From Scatophagus argus (Eukaryota > Chordata > Actinopteri > Scatophagidae), in contig NC_058515.1 of the NCBI RefSeq assembly GCF_020382885.2, positions 10,957,223 through 11,021,222 on the forward strand: a stretch of 64,000 nt of DNA, written 5' to 3'. The position numbers and the translations under genes were made by a program. Under the pieces are notes generated by a model, which worked only from the letters and a program-made list of their open reading frames with translations, was not told where the DNA came from and did not search any database. This document shows positions 11,880-24,400 of the stretch, piece after piece; position 1 is the stretch's first letter; each line of letters starts with the position of its first letter.

Positions 11880-12110
11880 GGAGGAGATTGCCCATGTAGC
11901 AGGGGATGGGGCGGGGTAGGAAGAGACATGTGATGTGACGTATGGGAGGTAAAAAGAAGAAGAAGAAGAAGAGGAGGAGGAGAGGGGAGAAAAACAGGAA
12001 AGAAACAGATAGGTGAAGATGTGGGTAAGGGGGAGAGATGGAGGGGAGGGGGGGGCGGTGCAAAAATCAGGATAGAAGTGGGGAGTAAGGGGGTGAGGTG
12101 TGGGGAGTTT
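11880..12110 (+). repeat. G-rich purine tract with AGA repeats
   Basis: The plus strand is mostly purine, with (AGA)n and many runs of three or more G (for example 12023-12056 and 12078-12108). The spacing comes close to a G-quadruplex pattern, although some loops exceed seven bases. Confidence 0.6.
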
Positions 12111-12250
12111 TTTAGCAGGCACGTCTCAGACAATGTGACATGGCACACGCTATTAATTCTGGCTCAGTGGAGAGACCCTGCCTCGCCATCTGCTCAGGGT
12201 CAGGGGCGTTCGAAGGGGTCGGCGTCACATCCACCCCCCCTCCCCAACCT

Positions 12251-12285
12251 GCACACACACATACACACACACACACACACACACA
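12251..12285 (+). repeat. (CA)n microsatellite
   Basis: CA repeats with a single TA interruption. Confidence 0.9.
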
Positions 12286-12724
12286 GAATCCCCCTCCCCT
12301 CTGTCCTCGCCTGGCAGACGCCCGGCCAGGCCCGCGTGCATTTACATAAAACAATTGCAAGGCAACCTGCTCCCGTGTCGGGTGGGTGGGGTTAAGCGGG
12401 GACTAGAACGCCAGCTAGCCTCTCTTAACAATGGCCTGTCAGATGAAAAGGGCCTTGGTGAACTTGATATACATTACAAAAGAGCCACACCACGGTAGGC
12501 CCCGGGTGCAGCCTCAGCGACCTGCGGTTGAATTTGAGCTTGGCGTTCGTTCGTTCATTTGTTTGCAGTTTGCACCCCCTCCCCCAAATCCCACCTCCTT
12601 CCTCTTAACCCCACCAAAATTACATACACACACACACACACATGTGCGTGTGGCAGGCTGGTGTTAGGTGGAGGTGGAGGTGTCTACCGAGCTTAAAGCT
12701 TAAAAAAAACAGCTATATCTCATA

Positions 12725-12945
12725 GTGCTGAAATGATTGGTCAGAAGAATTAGTTTAGTGGACAAACAAAATTTCTGATAATTGATTAATCATTTATTTT
12801 TTATTCACAGGCTCTAAAATGTGAGAAATTTGCTTTGTTTTATATCATCGTAAATGTAATATCTTTGCTGATAGGAAAAGCTGAAGGTGTCACTGGGCAC
12901 TATTTTCAAAAAATTCGTACAACAAACCATTTATCAGTTACTTTA
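12725..12945 (+). repeat. Old dispersed repeat, TGATAATTGATTAATCAT family
   Basis: The order GTGCTGAAATGATTGGTCAG, TGATAATTGATTAATCAT, AAATGTGAGAAATTTGCT, and then CAAACCATTTATCAGTTACT matches a very common teleost non-autonomous repeat I remember. The termini are eroded. Confidence 0.6.
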
Positions 12946-12947
12946 GT

Positions 12948-13110
12948 TTCTAGTGGTGGAAAAAATATTCAGATAAAAAATAGCAATACAGCAATGTAAA
13001 AAGAAGTCCTGCATTCAGAACTATTTGGAAGTGCAACCTATTTTAGATTAAGCAGCATTGCTCTTTGAAAAGTGGTCGAGTAGAAGTACCTTAAAGTGAA
13101 AATAGTTGGC
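12948..13110 (+). repeat. Old dispersed repeat, GTGGTGGAAGAAGTATTCAG family
   Basis: Reads TAGTGGTGGAAAAAATATTC, then AGCAATACAGCAATG, then AGTCCTGCATTCAGAA and GTAGAAGTACCTTAAAG. This is a diverged copy of the repeat also seen in sat2 intron 2 (54812-55220). It directly abuts the preceding relic. Confidence 0.55.
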
Positions 13111-13604
13111 ACATTATCTGCACTAGAGACACTTCTGTTCTCTAAGAAAGCCATTGCGTGCAAAACCTGGCAACGCTACAAGATTTGGGGTCCCTAATTC
13201 TGTTGGTGCTTAAAGTTGGGATTAGCGCTAAAACAAGAGAAGATCACACGGCTGGAAGAGGTATCACCGTGTCAACACATGACCTCCCGTCTTCTCTTCC
13301 CTTTTGCCATCCCTCCATCGTTTTGTCTAAGTGATCCACCCATCCATCCATCTATTTCTCACCACTGTTGCTTTTATCTTGACCAAAAAAAAAAAAAAAC
13401 TCCCAAAAAACAAAAAACAAACTTGATTTCTCTGACCTCCTTGGTGCGTTTGTGTTCACCAGGCAGGGATGTAAATGGGCGAGGAGTTTAAGTCTCTGCT
13501 ACCCCCCCCAAGCTAAATCCTTTAATCTGCTCTCGGACACGTCTGGAGGGCAAAACAAACAAATAGGATCCCCCTTGTCTTCCTCCTCCTGTCGACCGCC
13601 AAGT

Positions 13605-13641
<37 letters not shown>
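13605..13641 (+). repeat. (CA)n microsatellite
   Basis: About 18 uninterrupted CA units. Confidence 0.95.
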
Positions 13642-13644
<3 letters not shown>

Positions 13645-13699
13645 CCTCTCCACCAGGCCCCTCCTGAGCCCCATCACCAAGCATGACATCACTGGGAGG

Positions 13700-16450
13700 A
13701 GAGGGCGACATTAACCCTCTCAAGGTTAATGAAGTGAGGTTTTGACCGCAGGGCTGGTGAGTCAAACCTCGACGGAGTACATTCTTGGAAAAATCCTCAC
13801 AAGCCATCCCGTCTTCATAACAAGACAAGACAATGTGATTTTATGTGATTTTTGTTTTTAGCCATTTGCTGCTGTGGTAAAAGCTAAAAGCATAGCAAAC
13901 ATGGAAATTCAGTTTCCACTGCTGACTATATGTGTACCTGCAATAGTTAGAGCTGGGTAATAATATAGATCCTTAATGGCAGATAGGCTGTTATGTTGAA
14001 AATACATTCATTGCTGGCTTTATTGCTTTTCTATCCTTCCTTGCTATTTTTTAAGTTAGAATGTTAGTCCAAATGTCACTTTTACTGTCCTGTGTGCACA
14101 GGGCACCCATGGCAAAAGAAGCGGAGGCTTGTTAAACATTTTTAAAAGTGTGCACGTGTCCTTATGTCCTCATAAATGTGTGTCAGGTGGTCTGAATGAG
14201 GCTTACCAGCTATCAGATCAAAAGTGTGTGTGTGTGTTTCCCTCTTGCAGAGGTCAAAGTTGAAAGGTCAGCATGAGGCAGAGTCATGAACAGCAGCTGG
14301 CAAATAAGCAGATGACCCCAAAGGATTAAAAAAGAGGGGCAGACAGACAGAAAGTTGTATATAAAGGCTAAGATAAAAACTAGATGGAGCCAACACACCA
14401 CTGAGTCCAGTAGAAAAATGTGCATCTGTTTATATACGTGTATATGTCTGTGTTGTCTGTACTCCATCCGGCCTCGCCCTCTGCTTCCCCCTCTTCTGCC
14501 TATAAACCAACCTTATTACCTTTAAATAAAAACCATCTTCCCGTTTTTTCCCTGTTTCTCTTTTTCTTTCCATTCATTTTTAGCCTCTTCCTGCCTTCGC
14601 TGCGGCTACCTCTGATTCCTGACTGGGTGGGATCTGCGATGGGCCAAAACAGTGATGTCACTGCTGTTATTTTCAATAGGGGTGAGCTCATTGGCTGAAA
14701 CCACAGAATAGCTGGCATCCAAGTGTCAGGGAACAAGTGGCAGAGGCTGCTATTGGCCTGGCGCTGGCCTTCATTTGCATTACATCTGGGGAAAGGATCT
14801 GGGCTGAATTAGCTCTCAACATTTCTATCTCTCTTTCTATCAATCCTTTACTCTTCTGTCTATTACTCTCTCTATTGCTATTATTCTATTATTCTAATTT
14901 GGTTAGAAAAATTTCAAAAAAAATGAGTGGGGAGTCATTAAAGACGAGGACACGAGGATAAAGAAAAAGAGGGACGCCAAGAACGCGCCACCGAGACCGC
15001 AACAGACAGCTAGAATAAATAACACAGCTTTTCACAATTTAGAGCCTGCCTCAAAGTCCTCAAGGAGCAGATATGAGAGCGTGGAGGCCAGCAGCCACAC
15101 GCTAGTTGACCATGACATGGAAAGAGTGACACGGCGGTGCAAAAAGTGCCAGAGGACTGATAAAACACCAACTGTTCCTCTTATAATTCCAGTATAAAGT
15201 CATTACTGCACCAGTTTCTGTTGACAAAAATGTAACAGGGAAAGAAAAACACACTTTGAGGGCCAGTTTTCATAGTTTGGAACATTAAATGTCTTCTTTC
15301 CACAGATAGTGTCACTTCACAATATGTCACGGCATAAAATTTATAGTTCAGTTACAACAAAGTTTGGTAGACAAACTTTTCTCAGTTAAATATTAAAAGC
15401 TGAAGGGCTGCATGAAAATTAATGGGGTAGTGAGGCTGAATATTTCACTTTATAAAAAAAGCAAGGCCCTTATTAGCATTAATATTTCTTTACACATTCA
15501 TTTAAAAAACATCAATATCTTCCTCATAATCTCTCAAAATAATATATTTATGGAAAACATGGTGTCTGTTCAAGCCACTTTTTATTTTTTTATAAAGCCC
15601 AGCAAAATAAATGGGCACTAAAGACAAATGTAATATTAAAGCACTGACAAGCATCAAGTTCCAAGTCTCTATTCTGTTTGTTATTACTGACATGTTGGTC
15701 CTGTAACTTCTAGTTGGTTGGGAAAAATAAGATCCTGCTTTGTTGTTTTCTGCATATGACAAAACTCACAAAGAGTATAACCGCTGATGTATTAATTTGA
15801 TGTTTTCCGAGTGAATTGAAATGATCCAATGTAGCCACAACACTGGGAAAACTTGAGGAAACTGGGAACGTTTAAGTGAGAATTTTGCTTTTCACCAGTC
15901 CTCCTCTGCCTGCACTCCCTGTGCCAGCTCTCTGGGGGATGTCAAAAGAATCAATTCAGGGAATCATCAAGCTAAAATTAGCTGTTGTCAATGTCAAAAA
16001 GGACAACTGAAACAACTAAGAAAACTATGTGCAGATGAAGATCATGTGGTAGAACTGCTAAATGAACCTTGCGGGGAGACTGTTTCCTCGACTGCTGCTT
16101 CCGTGGGCGGTCAGAGTTGCAAAGGCGGGTGTGATTTATTAATGGCTGTAATTTCCCTTTACTGCATTTTTGTATATGCAGTTTAATGCAAACATCTTAA
16201 ATTGAATGATATACACGTCATATTTGTAGAATAGGAATTGGAGGAAGTCAAGCCCATTGTGTGTAACATGCATACACACACTTCCTGCCGAGGAGACATC
16301 TCAGTGTATATATGTATATATTCTGCACCCGGAGGCTAAGTGAAAGACATACAGAAGAAGGGATTTTCTGTTTTCAAGATATTCATGACACTTGTATTAC
16401 TGTGTGTATTAATGCCTCACATCTGTGTGCCAGTCAGGTTATCTGTGGAT
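13700..16450. other. Intergenic DNA between rbpj and smim20, part 3
   Basis: No gene recognised. The stretch 14600-14825 is of even composition and free of simple repeats, and holds an exact octamer ATTTGCAT at 14773-14780; it could be a conserved regulatory element. The remainder is AT-rich with no visible repeats. Confidence 0.45.
14600..14825. promoter_or_regulatory. Candidate noncoding regulatory element with octamer
   Basis: Repeat-free stretch between two simple-sequence zones, with ATTTGCAT (14773-14780), the POU-factor octamer. Conservation cannot be judged from one sequence, so this is only a candidate. Confidence 0.2.
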
Positions 16451-16470
16451 GTGTTTGTATGCCTGAGTGT

Positions 16471-16496
16471 ATGTGTGTGTGTGTGTGTGTGTGTGT
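16471..16496 (+). repeat. (TG)n microsatellite
   Basis: About 13 TG units. Confidence 0.9.
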
Positions 16497-16610
16497 TTGA
16501 GGGTAGTCTGGGCAGCAGTCCAGACTGCTAAGACGAAAAGGAGTGAGTTTCACCACAGGAGGTGGATCTGGGCACTGTGCCAATCAGTCTAGCACAGACA
16601 CACCAACACG

Positions 16611-16638
16611 CACGCACACACACACACACACACACACT
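16611..16638 (+). repeat. (CA)n microsatellite
   Basis: About 12-14 CA units, preceded by CG-interrupted CA. Confidence 0.9.
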
Positions 16639-16699
16639 GCCCCGAGGCAGTGGCCCGGTGCTGTTGATGCCTGCAGGCAGGCCTGACCACTCGCTGCCC

Positions 16700-17215
16700 C
16701 CACAGATACACCGAGGACACAGAGAGAGCTGAGTAGTGAAGGATAGGGCAAGAAGAAGAGAGGGAGACAGAGGGAAGAACTGTGGGGGAGAGCAGAGAGA
16801 GGACAGCCTGATAAGGTGGAGACTCAGAGAGGGACAAGGAAACAGAGGCTGATAGAGATAAATGGAGGAGAGAGAGAGAGAGCGGGAGAGGAAGGAAGAA
16901 TGAGGTGTCGGGAGAGACCTGAGAATAAGAGCGGCAGCAAACAAATGGAGAGAAGGGAAGAAAGATGACTGGGGTGTATTCTAACTAGGTGTGTTTGTTG
17001 TGGCAGGTCCAGGGGGCCCAGAGATGTGGAAAGAGGTGGGGGGGGTAGAATAAGAATAAGGAGAAAAGCAGTGGAAAGTGTTTTAGAAAAAGGAAAAAGA
17101 AGGGGTGACAGGGACAGACGAGGACTTAACGGATAGTGGAAAAGGGATAAGACAAAGGAGTGCAGGCAGAGGAAGTATATGAGTGCTCGAGATGCAGAAA
17201 GCTGATGAGACAAAG
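16700..17215 (+). repeat. 500-base polypurine-biased tract
   Basis: The plus strand is very rich in G and A with short AGAG and GGAA motifs throughout (for example 16864-16882 and 17034-17105). The minus strand is therefore polypyrimidine, which makes serine/leucine-rich false open frames. Confidence 0.7.
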
Positions 17216-17621
17216 AAAGAATAAATCAGCTGATGTGATGTACATCAGGCAACTGAGCAAATACAAAGCATCTCTTAACTGAACTGATACAGCAGAGATT
17301 CTTTAAGTTTTGGCTCTCATTTTTGGCACTCATTCAACAACTTTCCTCTGTCTCAAGGGCTACTGAGAAAAGTTCATATTTTCATGATTGTCTCAACCTG
17401 TGCCTTGGTTGTTTTGTTTCCCCTTGGAAATGATGTTAAAAAGCACCGAGAGAAAAGAGTGAAACAAAAAAGAAAGCACGAGAGGTTCTTGGTTTGAAGA
17501 GGTTTGAGCTCCAGACAAGGTCATCGCTGTTTCCTTAACAGCACTGAATGTCAAGGGTGGCTTTTGTTCTGTTGTTGCTCTAACCGCTGTTGCTTTCACT
17601 CCTCTTTTCACCAGAACAGGC

Positions 17622-17624
<3 letters not shown>

Positions 17625-17660
<36 letters not shown>

Positions 17661-17705
17661 TACAGCAAGACAGGAGTTTGAGAGAGAGAGAGAGAGAGAG
17701 AGAGA
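17625..17705 (+). repeat. Two (GA)n microsatellites
   Basis: GA tracts at 17625-17659 and 17680-17705 with a 20-base interruption. Confidence 0.95.
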
Positions 17706-17834
17706 CAGAAAGAGTGAGACAGAGGAAGAGAAAGAAAGAACGTCTGTGTCGGTGCCAGAGTGAGGTATAGGGTTTCCTGAGACTTGTTTTCCTGACTTAG
17801 CCGTTCTGTAAGCCCTCCATCCACTTCCCCTGTT

Positions 17835-17851
17835 ACACACACACACACACG

Positions 17852-17875
<24 letters not shown>
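17835..17875 (+). repeat. (CA)n microsatellite
   Basis: CA repeats with one GC interruption near 17851. Confidence 0.95.
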
Positions 17876-17879
<4 letters not shown>

Positions 17880-17882
<3 letters not shown>

Positions 17883-20780
17883 AACCCTCGCCTCAAATCA
17901 CGCTACATATCGCAGGAGATAGAGGCTTTTGGAAAACTGAGCCCAGTTCCCCTGGGCTATTCCCAAACCTGTGCTCCAGTTACACCACCACGTTCCAGAG
18001 CGCAATTCCTCAGTGCTGGGCTGAGTTTACTTAGGCAGACGCCTCTCTTCTCAAAAACGCGACACTATCACCCCCAGAGCATTTAATCTCTGTTATTGGA
18101 AGTCTGTTCCTATCAGTCCCCTTCCATCTAAATATTATTGGAGGCAGAGACAAGCAAAGATGCAATAAATATGTGAAATAACATTGGAGAGTGCACAGCA
18201 AGTCCATTTCCTGAGTACTTAACATGTGAATGAATGTGTTAATATGTGAAGTGCGCATGTGTAACTATTGGCTTAACAAATCTTCATATAAAAGCACATT
18301 TCCTTGTTCCAAATTCGGTGAAAGTCACAGCTTGATGCAACCGACAATGAAAAGTATAAGGTCAATAAAAAGTTCTTGTACATCAAAATGAGGACGTGTT
18401 TCATCTCAGGGCCATTAAAGATCCACGGAGTTGCCCATCACATTAAATTGTCTGCGGTCCATTTATGATTGAACTGATTGCTTGCAGTAAAACATGGCAG
18501 AGAGTCAAAAGATGTGTTATCTTTCCACAGAAGTCATGTGGGTTTTCACTGCAAAATCAATTTGTAATAGCAGGCATAACAAGCACAGACGGATGTACAG
18601 ACGTCCTGCAGGGCAAAATAAGATAACATGGATTAAAATTTGTAAAAATTTAAAACAGTCAATAATGGAAAGTAGCAGTGTCGTCTTGGAAACTGTAACT
18701 CCTCCTGGTACTGTAAAATATTTTATACAGAGGCTATGGTTCACAACTTCTGATGCTTGTGACACCTAAAACAACAACGATTGTGGTGCTTTGTCACAGG
18801 CTGCTCCAAACCAAACAGTGTGGTCTTAGAGTTTATTCTGAAAAATATCATTTGAATAACATTCTTGAGGTATAACGGGGAAAAGGAGTCTGGCATCTTA
18901 CAGGAAAATCTCTCCCTTCAGGTGGTCATAATCAAAGTCAATTCACAGATCTTTCAGATCTCGAATTGACTGATCTTAGTCTGACTCGAGCCCAAGTCAC
19001 GCGACTCAGATCCGCACCTCTTACTGTTATCACTGTGTGTCACATAACAAAATATGATGTGTACATTTTGATGAGATGACACTGAAAGGACCCAATACTC
19101 TTAAAGGTTAATTTCACTTTATTACAATTTGAGTCATGTTCTTGTGGTTATAGCTGTTATTGCCTCCAAACAAACTCACAAGACATGGCAAGATGGTCAA
19201 GCACCATTCAGATGATAACTTATGTGCAACGATTTTACTCTTCGCCTTCACTTCCTCTTTGTTGTTTGTCTTAAAACCTTTATCATTGCCTGGCTGTTTG
19301 TATGTCTTGTCCCATCTGATTTCTTTTTAGCAATGTTGCCACATTCACAGTTATGCAATGTCATTCAGATGGCCACAACTACATGAATAAGACCTAACTT
19401 GTTACAAAGCGAACTGATCCTCCGAGATAAAGTGAAACAAAATACAAGAAGCCCTATGCTATGCTTCAACAGAAATGCTTTGGATAATTACTTTCAGTCC
19501 TTGCTGTCTGCGGTATATCTGATATGTTCCACACTACATGCTGTAGGTAGTGGGAGGCAGACAGACATCACTGTGCAGTAGTGTGCGTTAGGAATCCAGA
19601 AGCCACAAGTACAAGTTGGTTTTCCTTCTTTCTTGCCACCCCCCCCCCCACCCCCACCGCCAAGCCAAACCACTCTTTCTGATACCTCAGCCTCTGTCCA
19701 AATGATTCATTCAACCATCCACCCACTAAAGAAACAGTGAAACAAAGAGCGAACGCAACATAAAACACCCTATACTTTTCCGACCACATGCCTAGCAAAC
19801 CCACACACACACACACACACTGAAAGTTTTGTGCACCCGCTTGCATACGCACAATATGAAACAAAAAAAAACCCACACATATTTACTCATCCACATACAC
19901 ACTGAATACACACACACCAAAATACACACACTCTTGTTCACCATACTTCACATCGTTCCACCTCCATCCACCTTTTCCTTCACCAAAGCCCAAAGGCAAC
20001 ACTATGTCTGCCCCTCTTCCAGCACTGACCTGAGATGACATCATTTCTTTAACCCACCCCATCCCCCACCCCTCCACGTTCCTTATCTTTCTTCTTCTTC
20101 CTTCTGCACCCATCCTACACGAACAAAGGGCTGCGTTCCAGCACAAATCATCCAACCCTGTCCTTAATGACAGGGTAGAGCTAAGTGATGCCAGGGGGGG
20201 CAGGAGGGCTGGAGGTACTTTGGTCTGGGATGCTGCCCGTTCAGGATTCCTCCCTGAAACATGTGGTTTGTTCTCTCTCCCTCTCTCTCTGAATGAAGCA
20301 GCGACTGAGGGGATGGATGAATGAGGAGAGCAGGGAGCAGGGAACTGGGAGACCACAAAGTAAGCTCATAGCCCAAAGAGAGAGATCATTTGTAGCTCAG
20401 GTGGGATATGATTCTGCTTTCATCTCAGGGTGACTTTCTTGTGTGGATGGCATGAAATAGCAAGTTATACCCTTTGGACAGGATATGAGGATGAGGTTTA
20501 TGCATGCAATTCAATCGTTTTTGCAAATTTCCTACTGACATCAGTGCATATGGGCGCTATTTAATCCTGTGGTTAAGGTTTAGGGTTATGCACATGACAT
20601 GGCCAAGGTTTATTTTTGACCCTCCATTGCACGTACAGCCGAGACGAACAAATGTAGGAAATAATGAAGTTCTTGAGCAGTTGTGGAAAGAAAACCTTTT
20701 CCAGGGCTTTAATAGCTTTTCAAAATAATACAATATCCACAATCTGAACTTAAAATTTATGACACTGTCCTCAGCAGCTT
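17880..20780. other. Intergenic DNA between rbpj and smim20, part 4
   Basis: No gene recognised. It includes a short AAGTC-type repeat end at 18930-19022 and a small (CA)n at 19801-19820 within a CA-rich stretch to 19935. No spliced coding structure is visible. Confidence 0.5.
18930..19022 (+). repeat. Fragment of an AAGTC/ACTCGAG-type teleost repeat
   Basis: Contains GACTCGAGCCCAAGTCACG, then CGACTCAGATCCGCACCTC, which resembles the end of a common teleost repeat. A related, much longer array lies at 20790-21470. Confidence 0.5.
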
Positions 20781-20789
20781 GGATACTGT

Positions 20790-21470
20790 GAAGTCAAACT
20801 CAAGCTGCAAGAGCCAGAATGCCAACTCTTGGATCTAGTCTCAAGTTACGCAATAGCAAGTGTCAAGTTTCAAGTCCTGAGGGACACGTCATATCACAAC
20901 TCATCTGAGACTCTTTCCAGCCAATTCCAAATCATTTAGGGGAAGTCAAGACATTCAAGGTAAGTCTCAAGTCCTTAGAGACAAGTTGTATGTCAAGTAT
21001 GTAATAAAAGTAATTTCAGACTATTTCAAGGAAAGGCTCAAGTCATTTGGGAAAAGTAAAGTTTTAAATCTTGTAATCTTGTAAATCTTGTAAATCTTGC
21101 GAGTCTCATGTCAAGTACAATTCACATCTCAGTTTGTCCTGGAGGTCAAAATCAAGTCAAATCTCACATCTTGTAACAGCAGAGTTTAAGTGCTTAGCCC
21201 GTCGGCATACGTCTGAGTCAGGTCGTAAGCCTTGTACCGAGTCAAGTCTCAAGTAAGTCAAGAAAAGTCCAAGTCAGGTCTAAAGCTTTGCAAGAATGTG
21301 TCTCAGGTCAAATCTGAAGTCCATAAAGACAAGTCTGAGTCAAATCACAAGTCATTCAAGATATGACCAAGTCAAGTACGCAGGACAAACCCAAGTCAAG
21401 CCTCAAGTCTTATTAAAGCAAGTCCATGGTTAAGCCTCATGTCCTTAAGGACAAGTCAGCACCGAGTCTT
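20790..21470 (+). repeat. Degenerate AAGTC-rich tandem array
   Basis: About 680 bases in which CAAGTC, AAGTCTCAAGT and variants recur every 10-30 bases (for example TCAAGTCTCAAGTAAGTC near 21241). The unit is heavily decayed, so this is an old minisatellite or the internal array of a transposable element. It has no credible open frame. Confidence 0.75.
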
Positions 21471-21479
21471 TCATGTCTC

Positions 21480-24400
21480 CCAATGCTGGCCATTAAAAGG
21501 ACAGAGTGCTTGAATATTTTCCTTTTAAGGTTGTTTAATAATTTTGTTTCACTCCATGATGCCTTATTTACTTTCTATTCACTGAGTGGTCATCTAGTTA
21601 AAGAATCTTAGTGACTTTTTGACTGTGAGGAAGGTAAATGCATTGGACAGATAAAGTAGATTCCCTTCTTATAGGCAGAAATTCAGATTACCAGCTTTAG
21701 CTGATCATCTGGATGATCCCGTTGTGGCAAATCTGCTGTAGCGCTCAGAGCGATCCTGGTTGATTTTAGACACATGTGAGCCTGCTTGCCTGGTTCTCTG
21801 CTGTAAACCTGTCATTGTTCTGGGTCAAGTCCCTAAGGATGTCCCAAAGGCCCACCACACACACACACACTGCAGAAGGATTCCTCCTCCTCCTCCCCTT
21901 CGGTGGGGAACGGGCCAAGAGCGGACAGCCTGTGTTCCGTCAAGGCGTCCAAAATTCCATGACTTTCCCAGAATTCCCGTCCCGAGCCAAGTCATATATT
22001 CTGTTGTCATCCACAAGGCCCTAATGAAAACCCACGAGGAGCACTGAGGCACACCATGTCTGCTCACCCACACGCCATTTACACTAAAAATGAAAATACG
22101 GACCAAATATGACTCATCACCGCCACTGTTGCTAGATATCCATTAAAACTACTTCATTCTATACAGCTGCTGGTATGTCATAGGATACAGGTTTGACTTA
22201 TTGAATTAATTTGCTCTGTGTTGTAAACCACTAATAACAGGATACAGTTCATCTAGCTGCATGAAAATAGCAGGGTATTGTGAGTATTTTCAACACTGTG
22301 AATCATTCAGCCCTCTGGTACACTGAGTCCAACTAAAACAAGACTCAGTATGTAATATAAGATCATAATATTACACATTTTTATCAATCTTTATTGCATT
22401 ACCCGCTGTTAAACAGCTTTGTGAAATTGCATACCTTCTGTATTGTTCACTACAATATAATTTTTAAATGCTGTCTTGGGGTTTAACTGTTTATTTTGAT
22501 ATAGTCCCTCAGATTGGAGGGGAATAAAGTGCTGTGCCAGGAAATATGAATGAAAACTGGCCCACCGAGCATAAAAAAAGCTGTTTAAAGGAGCGTTCCC
22601 TAGGTTTTTTTAATGTAAGCGACGGCTTTGATAGGCCGCAGACTTATTTTCACGAATGAACGTGTCAAGTATTAAGGTGCCTTATAAATCACTCTCGCTT
22701 ACTTTCGGCTCCCCTCTTTTCTTAGCCTTAACGAGAGGTTTGGAAGAGCAGCATGATTGCTTACAGCTCTGGCCCTCTCTGTCAGTAACCCTGCCTAAAT
22801 CAACAGTCGGCCTGCTATTTTAGTGCATAAGAAGTTTTTAAGATTATAATGGGACTGTAAAACGGAAACCTGCTATATAACGTGACTGACGGCCGGGGCT
22901 CGCACAGGCCCAGACAGTGGTGCTGTAATGACATGTGCTTAGAGTGGATGACAATAATATTTCATTCACTGCATGTGCATGGACGTATGTGGTTTTGTAG
23001 GTTAATCAAACAGTTCTGAGTTAAGTGTAATTGTGGTCTCAGCATTTTGATTCCACAGAATCAGTGGAACATGGGACAAAACGTTAAAAGAGGAAAAGAT
23101 GGTCTGCACGCCGAGGTTTGTCCATAACAAAGATTTTCCTGCCCATTGGAGAAAAAAGATGGAGGAAAAAAATAACTTTTTTCCAACCTTAAACTCCCAC
23201 TAACTGCTTGAACATTTCCTCTATAGATCCACATGTGGACATGAGCCAAGCGGCAGACTTTTTGCACGCTTCAAGGCACATTTGAGAATTTCCTCCTCAC
23301 TTCGTTTAAAGGTGTTGTTTGATCATATTCACTGGCTGCCTGAAGAGCAGGGAAGAGAGAAGGTCCCCATGGAGTTTGGCCATAAACACAGGAGAGGCAA
23401 TTTTGCATTCCTTTAATGTGTTATGTATGATTTTGTCTCTCTACCGCCCACATATTCTACAGGAGGAAAAAAAAGGGGGAAAAGTGATAAAAATCCAGTT
23501 TTTGCTATCATCGGGTGATTAACGTTCTCACATCACTGCTGTCAGAATATCAGTGATTTTCTGGCACAAACAGAAGAAAAAAATAATAATGTGAAATGAT
23601 TCAAGTAAAAATAAGGCAGTGATGCAGGGCGTTCTATTCTATTTGTCCTCTGTGATTTATGTCAGCAAAATGCCACAAACCAAACGCAAATCCACCCAAG
23701 AGATGTGGAAATATTTTGAATAATACGTGAAAACACGGACCGGCTAATTAGTATTAGTGGTCAGTGGGAGTGAAGTTCTATGACTATGAATGTCAGTCGA
23801 ACTACCAACTTCTAGCGGACAGTCTTAAGTCCTACAAAAATTTGTGCAGATATGTAGATTGTTTTCTGCCATGAACAAGAGATTTAGCCAGAGCTGAACT
23901 GTTAGTGGCATTGTGTCACTATTTGCTCCCTCTAGCCAATCCTCCTCCAAAGAAAAACCCTAATCATTAGTTTGCTGGGTTCATCTGAGCCAAAAAGTCA
24001 CATTTTTCATTCCCAGTCTGTCTCTGCACAGCACCATGTCTTGCAGGTTTAAAAACATGATACTCTGCTAACCTAAAGCAGCAAGGATTGCTCAGCATCA
24101 CCAAAAAGAAAAAAATATATCAAAAAACAAGAACTGTGCTAAATACCATTCAAATATTGCGAAAATGACCATGTTAACAAATCTTAAATCTTAATTACCA
24201 GATGAGTGTTTACAATGAGCTCAGCTAAAAACAGACTTGAAAAGGCCAAAACCACATGGCATGTTTTAACACGTCAGTCGCTGGGTGGCCAACTAGCTTT
24301 ACAGACTGACTACAACTGAAAGTTCTGAGATTTCTGGTAATTACAACAGCCAAAACCGAAAGAGCAGACAAACCATCATTGCATCATCCACCCTTTACCA

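Larger units (their letters stand above)
10880..12700. other. Intergenic DNA between rbpj and smim20, part 2
   Basis: No gene recognised. It contains a degenerate TGAA/TGAG tetranucleotide stretch (about 11770-11850), a G- and A-rich tract with an AGA run (about 11880-12110), and (CA)n at 12251-12285 and 12622-12642. Long overlapping open frames on both strands are products of this simple sequence. Confidence 0.5.

Noticed and set aside
11710-12395. Several open frames of 80-131 codons on both strands
   Set aside because: They follow purine-rich and CA-rich simple sequence and have no domain or splice support.
16528-17213. Serine/leucine/proline-rich minus-strand frames of 129-138 codons
   Set aside because: They are products of the polypurine tract; the amino-acid pattern is low complexity.
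17393-17896. 167-codon minus-strand frame
   Set aside because: Composed of translated (GA)n and (CA)n repeats.
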